Shown here one piece after another: positions 10,201-18,992 of a stretch of 64,000 nucleotides of DNA. The notes beneath the pieces are model-generated. The model saw only the letters and a list, made by a program, of their open reading frames with translations. It was not told the DNA's origin and searched no databases. Position numbers and translations under genes: made by a program. Each line of letters opens with the position of its first letter. Positions within the stretch are counted from its first letter, which is position 1. Source of the stretch: Thraustochytrium sp. TN22 (Eukaryota > Sar > Bigyra > Thraustochytrida > Thraustochytriidae); the NCBI GenBank assembly GCA_013306675.1, contig JABLUY010000050.1, positions 99,545-163,544 of the forward strand. Direction: 5' to 3'.

Positions 10201-13200
10201 GCCGCGCCCCATGTTTCTCCTTGTCAAGGGCTGCGACCGGAACCGCGGTCCGCGCGAGCTCAACCAGGGCTCGCGTAACGCCGAGAGCCGCAACTGGCCG
10301 CCCGCGATCCTCGCCGAGGAGGAGCGCTTCACCGGCATTGACACTGTCGCACGCGCCGTCATGGACGCGATCGCCAAGTCCGCCGACGGCAACATGGAGA
10401 CAGGTGAAGAAGTGGCAGCGGAGGACGAGGAACAGGAGGACGGCGACGAGGAGGACGCCTTCGAGCGCCGGCCCAGCGACAGCAGCGCGTCCACCGCGCG
10501 CTCCGCAGCCATGCCGACCAACACGCAGCTCAAGATGCTTCTCGAGGACCGCTGCTCGGCGGAGTTCCTCTTTGCATCGCCGTCCAGCAAGCGGCAGCTC
10601 GCGGACCTGACTCGGCTTCGCAGCCCTCCCGAGGCCATGGTGATGATCATGGAGACGCTCATCATCCTGCTCACGCCACATCGCGAGTTCTCCGGCCCGG
10701 ACAACCGCGTCGGCGCGGTCAGCTGGGAGCAGGCGCTCCCGCTCCTCCGCCTCGAGGACGGCGACCTGTCTTCGCGCATGACGGCTGTGGACGTGTACAA
10801 CGTGCCTCCCGTCAACCTGACAGCCATCGAAGAGTACTTTGCGCACGCGAGCTTCCCCAAGGAGGGCGGTGTGCAGCACGAGGCCATCACGGCGCACCCC
10901 ATCATTGGCACCGTGCTCTGGTGGGTGCGCTCCGTGGTGCGCTTTTCGCGCCTGCTGCAAGAGGAAGGCGGGCCGGCGCCGCCCGTGACCAAGTCGGCGA
11001 GCCCGGTCTTTGCCTCCGTGGTGGTCGTGAGGGACGGCATCCAGCGCTTTCCGACCGACTACGTACCGCGGCCCGACCGCTGGCCGGTTCAACTCAACGG
11101 GGACATGGCCATGCCCAGCGACGGCTGGAAGCGCGCCGTGGTCGCCCTGCTCTCCAGCGTGCTGCGAGATGTGCGCGTCTACAGCGCTTCCGTGACCGTG
11201 CCGGCGTACGAGTCACCCACCACGCACCTAGCGCCCAAGGTTGCGCCGCCGCAGCGCGACAAGTTCACGCGCCTGGTCATCACCATGCACCGCGACCCCA
11301 TCACCGAGGCCTTCTTCTTTCTCGCGTACGCGCCCTCGGATTCGGCGACATACACGGCCGTCGTGCAGGTGGACGAGATCAACCGCCTGCTTGGGCCCAA
11401 CTCGGTCGAGATGCGCGATCCGCGCCGGCCACCGCGCGACGAGGTGGGCCTCTACCGGCGCCTGCTTGAGCTCCTCGCGCTCGAGCGCCCGCGCCAGCGC
11501 AACTTCGGCGCGCCACCGCTTCCGTATGAGCTGCGCCTGCGCCGCCACCGCCAGCGCCTGCTCCGCACGGTGCGCAAGCTGGATGCGGCCACCGCCACAA
11601 TCACGGCCTCTGAGCTCGCGCCGGGCGAGCTGCTCCTCGACGCCTATGAGGCGGCCAACTGCCGCGCCATGAGCGTGCGCGTGGGCCAGGAGACCGTCGA
11701 CAAAATCTGCCGCGTCACCTCGTCGGAGCGCGAGCGCCGCGACCTGCGCTCCAAGCGCGGCGACCGCATGGTGCTCCACCTCGTGGATCGCCTCACCATC
11801 CGCCGCGCCACCTCGCGCCGCCCTTCGGAGCTCCTCGTGCACCACGGCATCGTGCCCGGGCGCAAGGTCTTCGAGGGCAGCGTCGTGCTTTCGGGCATGA
11901 AGCACGTTGTGTCTGTGCACGTGGCGTCCGCCACGCACGCGCTGCGCGTCGTGACCTACTTCCCACCCACCAGCTACCGTGCAGAGTTCCTGCTCTCGGC
12001 GCGCGCGCGCCTGCGGCTGCTCGGCTCGCTCAACGAGGGCGATCGCGACCAGTGGCTCTCGCGTCTCTTTGCGCGCCTGCACCTGCACAAGCCCGGCAGC
12101 ATCTCGCGCTTCGGACGCACCATGAGTGGATCCGCCGAGACCTCCGAGACGGACGAGCGCGTCGCCGTCCTGGACAAGTCCATGTACAAGCTCACGAGCC
12201 GCGTCGAGCGCCTCGGCGCCACGCACGACCCGGCCAAGCCGCGCGGCCCGCTTCTGCTGCTCGACTTTTGCATCTCGCCTTCGCTCGTGCGCATCCAGGG
12301 CCAGGATGATGAGCGCTTCTACGAAGACGATCTGGCCGATGACACGCAGCTCGTCAACTTCCGCCAGGGCGCCGATCCCATCGAGGTGCTCGACATCATG
12401 GCCTACGATAAGGTCTCCGGCGCGCGCTATCGCCTCGGCCTGGCTGAAGCGCAGATCGACCAGCTCCTCGGCGACGACCAGCCCTTTGACGGAACCGAAA
12501 AGTGCTTCGCCGCTCTGGCCGCCACGCTCCGCATCAATGACGGGGCCACCGGCGTGGCCGCCAAGGCGCGTGCTCTCTTTGACAGGGTGCGTGGCAAGTC
12601 CGCCAAGGACGTCGCCGCGGATGCCTCCGAGGGTGTCGACCCCAAGGCTCCGGCGCTCGTTGCGCTGCACGTCGCGTCCGGGACCGTTGTGCGCAGCGCG
12701 GAGACCAAGATGCCGGAGCGCAATCCGGCTCCGTTGCCCACAGCCCCGGACCCCGCGCCCAAGATGCTGCCAGGCCTTGGCCCGCTACCCGAGATCATCT
12801 CTGCCGAGGTTGTCGTGGAGAACCTAGACGCTGTGCGCTCCATTCCGGTGGGCGAACGCAGCAGCAAGCCGAGCGGCGACCTCATCTACCGGCACGGCCA
12901 CAAGATCGGCCAGGCCGACGGCCGTTACCTCATCTTTGAGGTGTGGCGGCAGGACCCGCTGCCGCGCGGCGCGGGCGACACCTACAGCCACGAAGTGCTC
13001 CCAACGCACGCCTACCGCTTCGAGGTCTACGAACCCTCGCGCGAGCGCCGCGCTGCGCTCACGCTGGACACGGTCGACGCCCTGCGCGCCGCTGTGGGCT
13101 CCCGCCAGGACCTTCTCGCGCGCGACCGCGAGCAGGACCTTATCGCCTTCCTCCTGCAGGAGCGCCTCTACCTGGACCCGGACGCGAGCGCGCTCTCGCT

Positions 13201-14641
13201 ATGCGTCGCCAACGCGCGCCTCTTCAGCATCGACAAGGTGACGCCCGTGAACAGGTTCGACTTCGACGACACACGCGTGAACGACGCGGCCGCCGCGTCG
13301 TCGAAGGAGCAAGATGGCGACATCCTCGTGCTGCCAGCCAAGGAACACGAGAGCGACGCCCAGCGCGGCATTAAGCTCCTCAGCATCGGCCACAGCGTGC
13401 CAGTGGAGCACGAGACTACCTCGGGCATCGCCGAGGTCAATGTTGTGTCCTTCTTCGAGAGCGGCATGGACGAGCTGTATCGCGAGCAGGGCGGCGGCCG
13501 CGCGCCGCACCTGCGTGTGTATGCGTACAACCCGGGACGCCAGACCAACCTGGTGCTGCACGTGGCTGGCCCGGACTTGATCGAGGCGCTCGAGGGCGAC
13601 CGCGCGTTGCTCGCCTCGCACCGCCGCCAGGAGATGGTTCGCCTGCTTCTCCCCTTGCTGCGCATTCGCCGCAACCTCGACCCCTCCGTGCCGGACGTGC
13701 TCGCACTGCCCTGGGCCAAGCTGCGCCGCGAGCGCCTCTTCTCCGCGCCGCCAGCACCCGTCAAGTCTGCCGCGGCCGCCACGGGCGGCACGGGCGCCCA
13801 GGACACAGGTGTGCGTAAGCTCTTCTCGTCTGGCATCTTCTCCGCGAACGGCGCCTCAGTCATTGTCACGGCGCAGCTCGCGCCACGCTCCGAAGTCGGA
13901 GAGACAAAGGAGGAGGAGAGTGATCACGGCGGGCCCAAGGATGCGCTTTGGGTCAAGGTGTACGAGCCGGCGCTTGGCCTCAAGGCCTGGGTACACGTGC
14001 CGCCGACCGAGGAGACGCGTGCAATCCGCGAGGCCATTGCCGCTGGCGACAAGCAAGAGGCTCTGGCCCGCGAGCTCCTTCTCGCGCTCCTGCGCGAGCG
14101 CCTGCACATCAAGCACCTGCACGACCAGCTCGAGCAGCGCACGGCGCTTGTGGCGCATCTCGAGGGCCTGGAGCCCACGGACCACCTGGCTTCCATGGTC
14201 GATTCGGGCGTGGGCATCACCATCGAGGACGCGCAGGCGGCGGAGCGCGCGCCGCCCTTGGATTCGACGCCTCCGGACGCCGCTCGCAACAGCGACAAGC
14301 TATTTTTGCTGCCTAACGTGGTATGCGGCGCGCTCCTGGCCAAGCGCGTCAACAAGGCCGCCGGGGGCATGTACACGGTGCTCACGGCGCACGCGCTGCT
14401 GGACAAGGACGACGAGACCTTGCTGCGGGGCATCCACGTGCGCGCCTACTGCCCTACGGCCTCGCAGCAGGCCTCGGCCTCGGTCGAGGAGCCCGCCGCG
14501 CTGCCAGAGACGGACCGCACAGCGCGCGCCGAGGCGCTCCTGGCCGCCGTCCACGTCCACTTTGACGGCGTGCAGTCGCACATGAAGCTTTCCTTCGACA
14601 GCGCCGAGCCGCAGGCCGACAGCGCCGCGACGCAAGAGTGA
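7289..14641 (+). CDS. Giant IQ-motif protein with dynein-stalk-like segment and about seven tandem C-terminal modules
   Basis: The ATG at 7289 (A at -3) gives 2,450 aa in one exon. Residues 1-330 are basic and disordered with some helix; 390-570 are charged coiled coil. Four IQ-type units lie at about 584-690 (AATQIERVVRGRLGRLRF, LRIQSTYRGHLGR, SVLMESLWRGHAARR, TQIQTTWRGMRGRLR). Residues about 889-1030 resemble a nucleotide-kinase core but lack a P-loop GxxxxGK[ST], so catalysis is doubtful. Residues about 1074-1227 (LRSPPEAMVMIMETL, VSWEQALPLLR, IEEYFAHASFP, GTVLWWVRSVVRF) resemble the helical stalk-flanking region of dynein heavy chains. From about 1290 to 2430 a loose module recurs about seven times: a beta part with V-x-V/A-Y-x-P, then a helical end like R-x2-LL-x2-LL-x2-RL-x-LD. 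A flagellar or axonemal scaffold is an inference from IQ plus stalk-like sequence. Confidence 0.85.
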   Translation: MTYEALRDPHCRAARSKQAQRQLLAAEREAKRARGADGGKRAVHEAKKAAAAAAAVVTRATSTEHGGVTFQRPSGSDPEREVEVLKCIVLRENYIERLRGLSGAALAERQNDFVDLADLLRTVTLDVIDNILRWKRGAPAGSQFIWNGTNYLLRIPSDLDFLTKSTSVQAWLGAPATRNPFLISRTLDDSPAANEPLRTPARSKPPQSPHHSKKASRKRARGAPDGSRSGTAAAASTPYATPVVNDPEMKLPPMTPQREQRLAKQQQASLEGSRPASISAPGAEVDMIRVLEAERALLQEEEIHGQFTRNSIGQVVPAALGKDEANVHGFHTLRVREPATATQQPEGAQQQGSDEAAAAARTSDRRQWPNGTYMMERAKQGGESGALHREQARGRKNVPRRRSRGAQLDLELRRARADNETLEKELYVLQSALDRARGDLAALEAMADQEDLQNVAGAGPHEAARRERDALVKASFIAKTELEVERRQVDLEHRKKLVDRKEAVQRQFQERQRADQLRMRQETIDRKRRQGDAFAAAVDIPEGETPPAEPTDPLGDDAMAVALANIEADMNEPVRPYVRVEDAAATQIERVVRGRLGRLRFRRVYALHSRMALRIQSTYRGHLGRLRAHEVRRRRDASVLMESLWRGHAARRRVWEIRNARRRQEAATQIQTTWRGMRGRLRALHKRQLNEFGTVCVSLTNSFFQSDLLELAKPKADEIEPEAHTLVKCCLILTARGAYGPEPHVEHLINWKACKRGLRRSFFLQKVRALAAAARAGCLYLPPERVAAVRRHMHDPKMTVKHMAFLKRGARGAQFLLQWLETVVACQEIVPEFLEPDAHTWPEWRAVLDADDPEGLELWEPADTDYDSDQIDPEHYVPDELLRCRISRPRPLIVAVADDVPHGPREHICTQLKRLLPGSFVHVAQKSFDVGVLQEVLNGGHNIILDVCIGMGARDRNAFNRKFSVAKSTLEPRPMFLLVKGCDRNRGPRELNQGSRNAESRNWPPAILAEEERFTGIDTVARAVMDAIAKSADGNMETGEEVAAEDEEQEDGDEEDAFERRPSDSSASTARSAAMPTNTQLKMLLEDRCSAEFLFASPSSKRQLADLTRLRSPPEAMVMIMETLIILLTPHREFSGPDNRVGAVSWEQALPLLRLEDGDLSSRMTAVDVYNVPPVNLTAIEEYFAHASFPKEGGVQHEAITAHPIIGTVLWWVRSVVRFSRLLQEEGGPAPPVTKSASPVFASVVVVRDGIQRFPTDYVPRPDRWPVQLNGDMAMPSDGWKRAVVALLSSVLRDVRVYSASVTVPAYESPTTHLAPKVAPPQRDKFTRLVITMHRDPITEAFFFLAYAPSDSATYTAVVQVDEINRLLGPNSVEMRDPRRPPRDEVGLYRRLLELLALERPRQRNFGAPPLPYELRLRRHRQRLLRTVRKLDAATATITASELAPGELLLDAYEAANCRAMSVRVGQETVDKICRVTSSERERRDLRSKRGDRMVLHLVDRLTIRRATSRRPSELLVHHGIVPGRKVFEGSVVLSGMKHVVSVHVASATHALRVVTYFPPTSYRAEFLLSARARLRLLGSLNEGDRDQWLSRLFARLHLHKPGSISRFGRTMSGSAETSETDERVAVLDKSMYKLTSRVERLGATHDPAKPRGPLLLLDFCISPSLVRIQGQDDERFYEDDLADDTQLVNFRQGADPIEVLDIMAYDKVSGARYRLGLAEAQIDQLLGDDQPFDGTEKCFAALAATLRINDGATGVAAKARALFDRVRGKSAKDVAADASEGVDPKAPALVALHVASGTVVRSAETKMPERNPAPLPTAPDPAPKMLPGLGPLPEIISAEVVVENLDAVRSIPVGERSSKPSGDLIYRHGHKIGQADGRYLIFEVWRQDPLPRGAGDTYSHEVLPTHAYRFEVYEPSRERRAALTLDTVDALRAAVGSRQDLLARDREQDLIAFLLQERLYLDPDASALSLCVANARLFSIDKVTPVNRFDFDDTRVNDAAAASSKEQDGDILVLPAKEHESDAQRGIKLLSIGHSVPVEHETTSGIAEVNVVSFFESGMDELYREQGGGRAPHLRVYAYNPGRQTNLVLHVAGPDLIEALEGDRALLASHRRQEMVRLLLPLLRIRRNLDPSVPDVLALPWAKLRRERLFSAPPAPVKSAAAATGGTGAQDTGVRKLFSSGIFSANGASVIVTAQLAPRSEVGETKEEESDHGGPKDALWVKVYEPALGLKAWVHVPPTEETRAIREAIAAGDKQEALARELLLALLRERLHIKHLHDQLEQRTALVAHLEGLEPTDHLASMVDSGVGITIEDAQAAERAPPLDSTPPDAARNSDKLFLLPNVVCGALLAKRVNKAAGGMYTVLTAHALLDKDDETLLRGIHVRAYCPTASQQASASVEEPAALPETDRTARAEALLAAVHVHFDGVQSHMKLSFDSAEPQADSAATQE

Positions 14642-14902
14642 TGATGACCAGTCAGCTTTCATGAATGTAATCTAAATTTTCTTGGGCGCCAATCGCGCAG
14701 GCAAAGAAAGAGCTCTGGCGACATCAGACATGAAGCTCGTGACTGAAGACTATACTATACAGCAAGGCAGCGCAGGGAGGGGTGTTGACCAGCGCTCAGC
14801 CAGCTGAGCTAGCCTGGCTCTACTAGTAGCTGGCTGGCTCTAGCTAGCTAGCTAGCTGGCTAGCTCCAGAGACCAAGCTTAATTTACATGGTATGCATTC
14901 TC
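14642..14902. other. Convergent 3' spacer with CTAG tract
   Basis: This 261-bp spacer separates the 3' ends of the IQ giant (+) and the LRR gene (-). It has a run of tagctagc units at 14841-14865 and further gctgg/ctagc words from 14795. A similar tract occurs in the other long convergent spacer at 35178-35770. Confidence 0.6.
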
Positions 14903-15667
14903 TCAGACAAGCAGGCGCTGCGCGACCTTCTTTCGCGTCCGCAGGCTGCGCTTCACGAGACGCCGACGCTCCTCCGCGTTGGTCAGGATGGGGAACATGT
15001 CCTGCAGGCACTGAATAGACCAGGGCAGCGTCTTGAGCGGGTTGGCTGCAAAGTTCACCACGCGCAAGTTCGGCAGTCTCTTGGTATCGAAGCCGTCCGG
15101 GAGGGCCTCGAGGGCGTTGTGCCGCGCGTCGATGCACTCAAGCTGCACGAGCTCCACGACGCCCGGACACAGGGATGTGAGCCGATTGTGCCCAACGTAC
15201 AGCTCGCGGAGCTGGTCCAGGCCGCCCAGCGACGCGGGCAGCTCGCTCAGCTTGTTGTGTTGCACTTGCAGCTTTTGTAGCTTGACGCAGCGGCCCAGAC
15301 TCTCGGGCAATGCGCGCAGCCTGTTCTCCGACAGGTTCAAGATTTCCAGACTGCTCAGCAGGTCCAGCGTCTTGGGGAGGTACTCGAGTGCGTTGCCGCG
15401 CAGGTTGAGCGTGCGAATAAAGGCGACGCCGAAGACGTCGGATGGGAAAAGCTCCAGCCGCAGGCTCGCCAGGTTGAGCTCGTCCTTGCCCGTCGAGGAG
15501 CACTCCACGATGCGTCGCTCAACCTCGGCATCGTCGCCGCTCTTGACGATACCGCCGTCCATCGCGTGATCTCGTTTCTCTGCTGGCCGCATCGCGCCGC
15601 CCCGTTCAGTCGCCGCCGCCGCACCGGCACCGTCCGTCACCGCCGCCGCCGTCGCTGCCGCCGCCAT
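14903..15667 (-). CDS. Leucine-rich repeat protein (254 aa)
   Basis: The ATG at 15667 has an ideal context (aaaATGg) and is preferred over an in-frame ATG at 15823, which would add 52 residues of poor composition and nearly touch the opposite gene. After an Ala-rich leader, residues about 62-214 hold six or seven repeats of the 22-23-residue type LxxLxLxxNxLxxLPxxL (LRTLNLRGNALEYLP, LEILNLSENRLRALP, LQKLQVQHNKLSELP). The short, regular repeats match the Ras-group/Shoc2-like class, which acts as protein-binding scaffolds. The tail is basic. No kinase, GTPase or membrane segment is present, so the partner is unknown. It diverges from the acidic protein gene at 15871. Confidence 0.85.
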   Translation of the reverse strand: MAAAATAAAVTDGAGAAAATERGGAMRPAEKRDHAMDGGIVKSGDDAEVERRIVECSSTGKDELNLASLRLELFPSDVFGVAFIRTLNLRGNALEYLPKTLDLLSSLEILNLSENRLRALPESLGRCVKLQKLQVQHNKLSELPASLGGLDQLRELYVGHNRLTSLCPGVVELVQLECIDARHNALEALPDGFDTKRLPNLRVVNFAANPLKTLPWSIQCLQDMFPILTNAEERRRLVKRSLRTRKKVAQRLLV

Positions 15668-15870
15668 TTTACAAGTAACGGACCTCAACGGCGCGTGCGC
15701 CAGTGTACATCGCGGCACACCGTTCGGGCCTGCCAGTGCATGGTACTTAGCTCTAGGTACCCGTGGTACACACGCGGCCGCGCCGCTGGCTTTGCTTCTT
15801 GGTGGCGCGGAGGCCCAGGACATTTGCTGTTATGCAATCTTGTGATCAGCGCTGCTGATCATCCGTGAGG
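15668..15870. promoter_or_regulatory. Short divergent promoter between the LRR and acidic genes
   Basis: These 203 bp lie between two divergent ATGs. They contain a tgccagtgca word at 15731 followed by catggtac and ggtacc words (15738-15772), both of which recur in other spacers. No TATA box is evident. Confidence 0.45.
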
Positions 15871-16662
15871 ATGCTTCGCGGGCCCCGGGGCGAGCTCTTG
15901 AGCGATGGTGTCGGCATGTTCCGGGCAGACGACGTAGAGTCGTCGCCGTCGTCGTCGCCGTCTGAAGAGGATGATGACGCAGACCAGGGCTCCACGTCTT
16001 GCGGCTCTTCCAGTGAAGAAGAAGAAGAAGAAGAAGAAGAAGAAGATGAGGAGGAGGAGGAGGAGGAGAACAACGACGGCGAGGGGGAGGAGCATCAAAA
16101 GGATGCTGCCAACGAAGGCGCGGAGGTCTCCAGCCCAATGACCGACACTGACACCTTCAGTTGCTTTGGCTCCGTGGCGAGCCCCACGGAGACGTGCAGC
16201 TTGCCAAGCTCCACGTCAGGCACACCGGTGACCGCCCTGGAGGAGCAATCGGATGCAGAGGACGAGGATGATGACATCGTCTTGTCGAGTACTGGCATGC
16301 TCGGTCAAGGCAATGAGGAGGCGAAGAACCAAGGCAGCACCGTTCATGGGATTTCCTTTGAATCGCCGCTCGCCAGGCCATGCAAGGTGGACGTCTCCGA
16401 GGACTTCATTCAGGAGCTGAACGCAATCATGTGGCGGCTACACGACGATGTAAAGAATCAGGTCGCCCAAACGCCGGGCACGAAAAACGACGCGCCATCC
16501 AAAGGCAAGCTCCCGGCGAGCACGGGGTCGCTCTTGCAGAGCGTCTACAATGGAATTACGCCGATGCTGCCTTTGAAACAAGCAAGGCATTCGTCGCGAC
16601 TGCTTGCGAACCGCCTGGCCCGAGGATGGTCCACCATGAGCAACCTCAACGAAGATGAGTGA
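15871..16662 (+). CDS. Acidic low-complexity protein (263 aa), unknown function
   Basis: The ATG at 15871 (A at -3) follows an in-frame GTG that is unlikely to be used. The N-terminal half is Ser/Glu/Asp-rich, with an uninterrupted Glu run near residues 50-66 encoded by gaa/gag repeats. The C-terminal ~100 residues are more balanced (SEDFIQELNAIMWRLHDDV, GSLLQSVYNGITPMLPLKQ) and are probably the folded, conserved part. No known domain is recognised. Extreme acidity is common in nucleolar, chromatin and histone-binding proteins, but nothing here proves such a role. It converges on the GATase-WD40 gene with only 47 bp between stops. Confidence 0.7.
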   Translation: MLRGPRGELLSDGVGMFRADDVESSPSSSPSEEDDDADQGSTSCGSSSEEEEEEEEEEDEEEEEEENNDGEGEEHQKDAANEGAEVSSPMTDTDTFSCFGSVASPTETCSLPSSTSGTPVTALEEQSDAEDEDDDIVLSSTGMLGQGNEEAKNQGSTVHGISFESPLARPCKVDVSEDFIQELNAIMWRLHDDVKNQVAQTPGTKNDAPSKGKLPASTGSLLQSVYNGITPMLPLKQARHSSRLLANRLARGWSTMSNLNEDE

Positions 16663-16709
16663 AAGCATCAGACCAATCAAAATCCAAAAAAGACTTCGTT
16701 TTGTCATCG

Positions 16710-18992
16710 TCACGTTCCGCGCGGCGCAGGTGGGTAGATCTGGACCGTGCGATCAAAGGAGCAAGACAAGAGGCAACCAGCCAGGTCGCCGCATTCGGCG
16801 GGGAGGACAGAGACGTCGCGCACGGACTGCGTGTGGCCGCGGAGCTCTTGGACCTTCTCGCCCGTTGCCACGTCCCAGGTAACGACGCAGATGTTGCCCG
16901 CCTCGGAATTGGAGCACAGGTAGCGACCAGACAGGTCCCAGGCGATGCGCGAGCGCGAGAACTCGGTGCAGGTGTGGCCGTACAGGTTGCGAAGCTGGCG
17001 CGAAGAGCCAGCCTGGAAAAGGATAATGCGGCTTTTGTCCGTAGCCACGGCCAGCACGGGCAGGTCGCCGGGCGCAGCCGCCAGATCCAGCACGGCAAAC
17101 GAGACGAAGTCGTCGCCGCTGGCGTTCATGTTGACGCGTAGAATGCTGCCGACGGGCAGTGTGGCGCTCGGGTCAAAGCGGTCGACGCACAGGTACTGTA
17201 GACGGTTTTCGCCGCGCACCGCGATGACCACACAGAGGCTGCCGAGGCACTTGATGAAGGCGAGGGCCTCCGGGCAGCCGGCGCACTGCAGCGTGTGCGA
17301 GAGCTCCACGGAGTCGTCCTCGCCCATCCGATACACGTGCACCGTTTGGTCGCGACCGCCAGTGGCGAACCAACGGCCGTCTTGCGACCAGGCCAGCGCG
17401 GTGGCCATCTTGGTGTGCGCCTTGATCGCCTCGGCGGAGCCAGGGAGCACCTCGGTGCCGTCCTCATCCATCAAAGAAGCCTCGCCCTGGGCCAGGGCGT
17501 CCCGAACGCGCAAGAGGAGGATTTTGCCGTCCATGACGGAGGCGAGGACGTGCGGCGAGGGGCGCGACCCGGGGCGCGCCTTGACGCCAACAACAGGCCC
17601 GGTGCAGCGGCGCGGGCCAAAGGCGAGGCGGCCTGTTGAGGCGTTGGTCGCGCAGAGGAGCTTGTCAGCTGCGCCGCTGAAGATGAGCGTTGTCTTGGTC
17701 GACGGCAGGCTGGCCCCGTCCACGCAGAGCACGTTCATCTTGTGCACGTCGCGCACGACATGCCGAATGCCGTCATCATCTTGGAATGGGCGCGCGTCCG
17801 CACCCTTGGCGGAGCTGATGACGGCAGCGCGGTCCCCGCGGTCGGCGGGCCAATCCTCGCTCTCCACGAGCTCGGGCAGGCACGCCTCACCGCGCAGGAG
17901 CGCCTCGGCGCGCGCCACGGCGGGCTCGTCACCGCGAACAGAGTAGGTCGCGTAGCTCGAGTCGAGCGAACCGGCGGCGCCGCCGCCCGAGGCCGAGGTG
18001 TCCTTGGCACGGTAGGCCGCGAGCGCGCTCTCGTAGCCGCTGGCGACGCGCGCCAGCTCCGTCTGGAAGGCATCCCGCATCGCGGCGATGGCGGCCTGCA
18101 AGATTTCCACATCCTGGCTTTCCTCCTCGGCGTCCACCGCGCGCTCGCCCCAAGCGAAGGCGCGCATGAGCGCGAGCATGGCCTCGGAGTCGAGCGGCGC
18201 CTCGTCTATGGAGGCCATGCCCTGGGCGGCGTGGCGGGCGTCGACGAGGCCGGCGGACTCGAGCGAGGGCATAATGCGGTCAAGCATGAGCCCAACGTCA
18301 AACTCCGGGTGGCTCTGGAAGGCCAACACGCCGCCATGCTTGGGCGAGGCGCCCGGCGCGAGCACCGGCACGTGGAATATCTCGTGGCGGCAGGTGGCGG
18401 AGGCACCGAGGTGGACGGCACCCGGCGGGAGCACCTCGACGGCATCGCCGTGGGTCTCGAGCAGGCGCAGAGGCGCGACGCGTGCCGGGGCCCACGGATA
18501 AAGCGCCAAGGCCGGCGTCGGTTCGATGGTGTCGGCGCCGAAGACGAAGCCGCCCTCGGGGTTCTTGGCGACGCGGCCGCCGAGCGCCTTGGCCACGAGC
18601 TGGCAGCCGAAGCAGCCGGCCAGAATGCGCGGCCTCACGAGCGTGGCCTCGTCAACGCCACGCGGGCGCTCCCTGACGACCAGCCGCACAAGGTTTTCCA
18701 GCGGCGTGAGCCACTCGGCGATGTCCGGGTCATTCACCGAGTAGTGCGAGCCGGTCAGCACGAGCAGGTCGATGCCGCCGTCGTCGCCGGACCTGAAGAG
18801 CAGGTCGCGGCGCGGAAGCTCTCTCTTGGCCACCTCGAAGAAGACCACCTCATGCCGCGCGCCTTCCTCTCCCCGGTCGTCCTCGCCGCTGCTGCCAAAG
18901 AGCGCCTCGGCCCAGAGCGGGCCCAGGTCGCTCCACGCGGGCTTGTCCTCGCACACGAGCACCGCCGCGCGCAGCAGGCGCCGGCCCGCCAT
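16710..18992 (-). CDS. Class I glutamine amidotransferase-like domain fused to WD40 repeats
   Basis: The ATG at 18992 gives 760 aa; upstream codons in frame are repeat DNA. Residues 8-250 form a class I GATase fold with the nucleophile elbow AGCFGCQLVA (Cys127) and the HPE motif (His228, Glu230), so the Cys-His-Glu triad is intact. The layout resembles the stand-alone GMP-synthase-type group, which includes gamma-glutamyl peptidases. Residues about 260-400 form a helical linker. From about 410 to the end there are WD40-type blades (HTKMATALAWSQDGRWFATGG, GHTQSVRDVSV, SCSFDRTVQIY). GATase domains normally hydrolyse glutamine or gamma-glutamyl bonds; the propeller probably docks partners. The fusion looks unusual. 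It shares a 280-bp divergent spacer with the LCAT-like gene. Confidence 0.85.
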   Translation of the reverse strand: MAGRRLLRAAVLVCEDKPAWSDLGPLWAEALFGSSGEDDRGEEGARHEVVFFEVAKRELPRRDLLFRSGDDGGIDLLVLTGSHYSVNDPDIAEWLTPLENLVRLVVRERPRGVDEATLVRPRILAGCFGCQLVAKALGGRVAKNPEGGFVFGADTIEPTPALALYPWAPARVAPLRLLETHGDAVEVLPPGAVHLGASATCRHEIFHVPVLAPGASPKHGGVLAFQSHPEFDVGLMLDRIMPSLESAGLVDARHAAQGMASIDEAPLDSEAMLALMRAFAWGERAVDAEEESQDVEILQAAIAAMRDAFQTELARVASGYESALAAYRAKDTSASGGGAAGSLDSSYATYSVRGDEPAVARAEALLRGEACLPELVESEDWPADRGDRAAVISSAKGADARPFQDDDGIRHVVRDVHKMNVLCVDGASLPSTKTTLIFSGAADKLLCATNASTGRLAFGPRRCTGPVVGVKARPGSRPSPHVLASVMDGKILLLRVRDALAQGEASLMDEDGTEVLPGSAEAIKAHTKMATALAWSQDGRWFATGGRDQTVHVYRMGEDDSVELSHTLQCAGCPEALAFIKCLGSLCVVIAVRGENRLQYLCVDRFDPSATLPVGSILRVNMNASGDDFVSFAVLDLAAAPGDLPVLAVATDKSRIILFQAGSSRQLRNLYGHTCTEFSRSRIAWDLSGRYLCSNSEAGNICVVTWDVATGEKVQELRGHTQSVRDVSVLPAECGDLAGCLLSCSFDRTVQIYPPAPRGT

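Noticed and set aside
8642-11092. 816-codon minus-strand open frame opposite the IQ giant
   Set aside because: It is the antisense of a well-supported coding region. Its composition (Arg, His, Val, Leu-rich) has no domain, and such frames are expected at this GC content.
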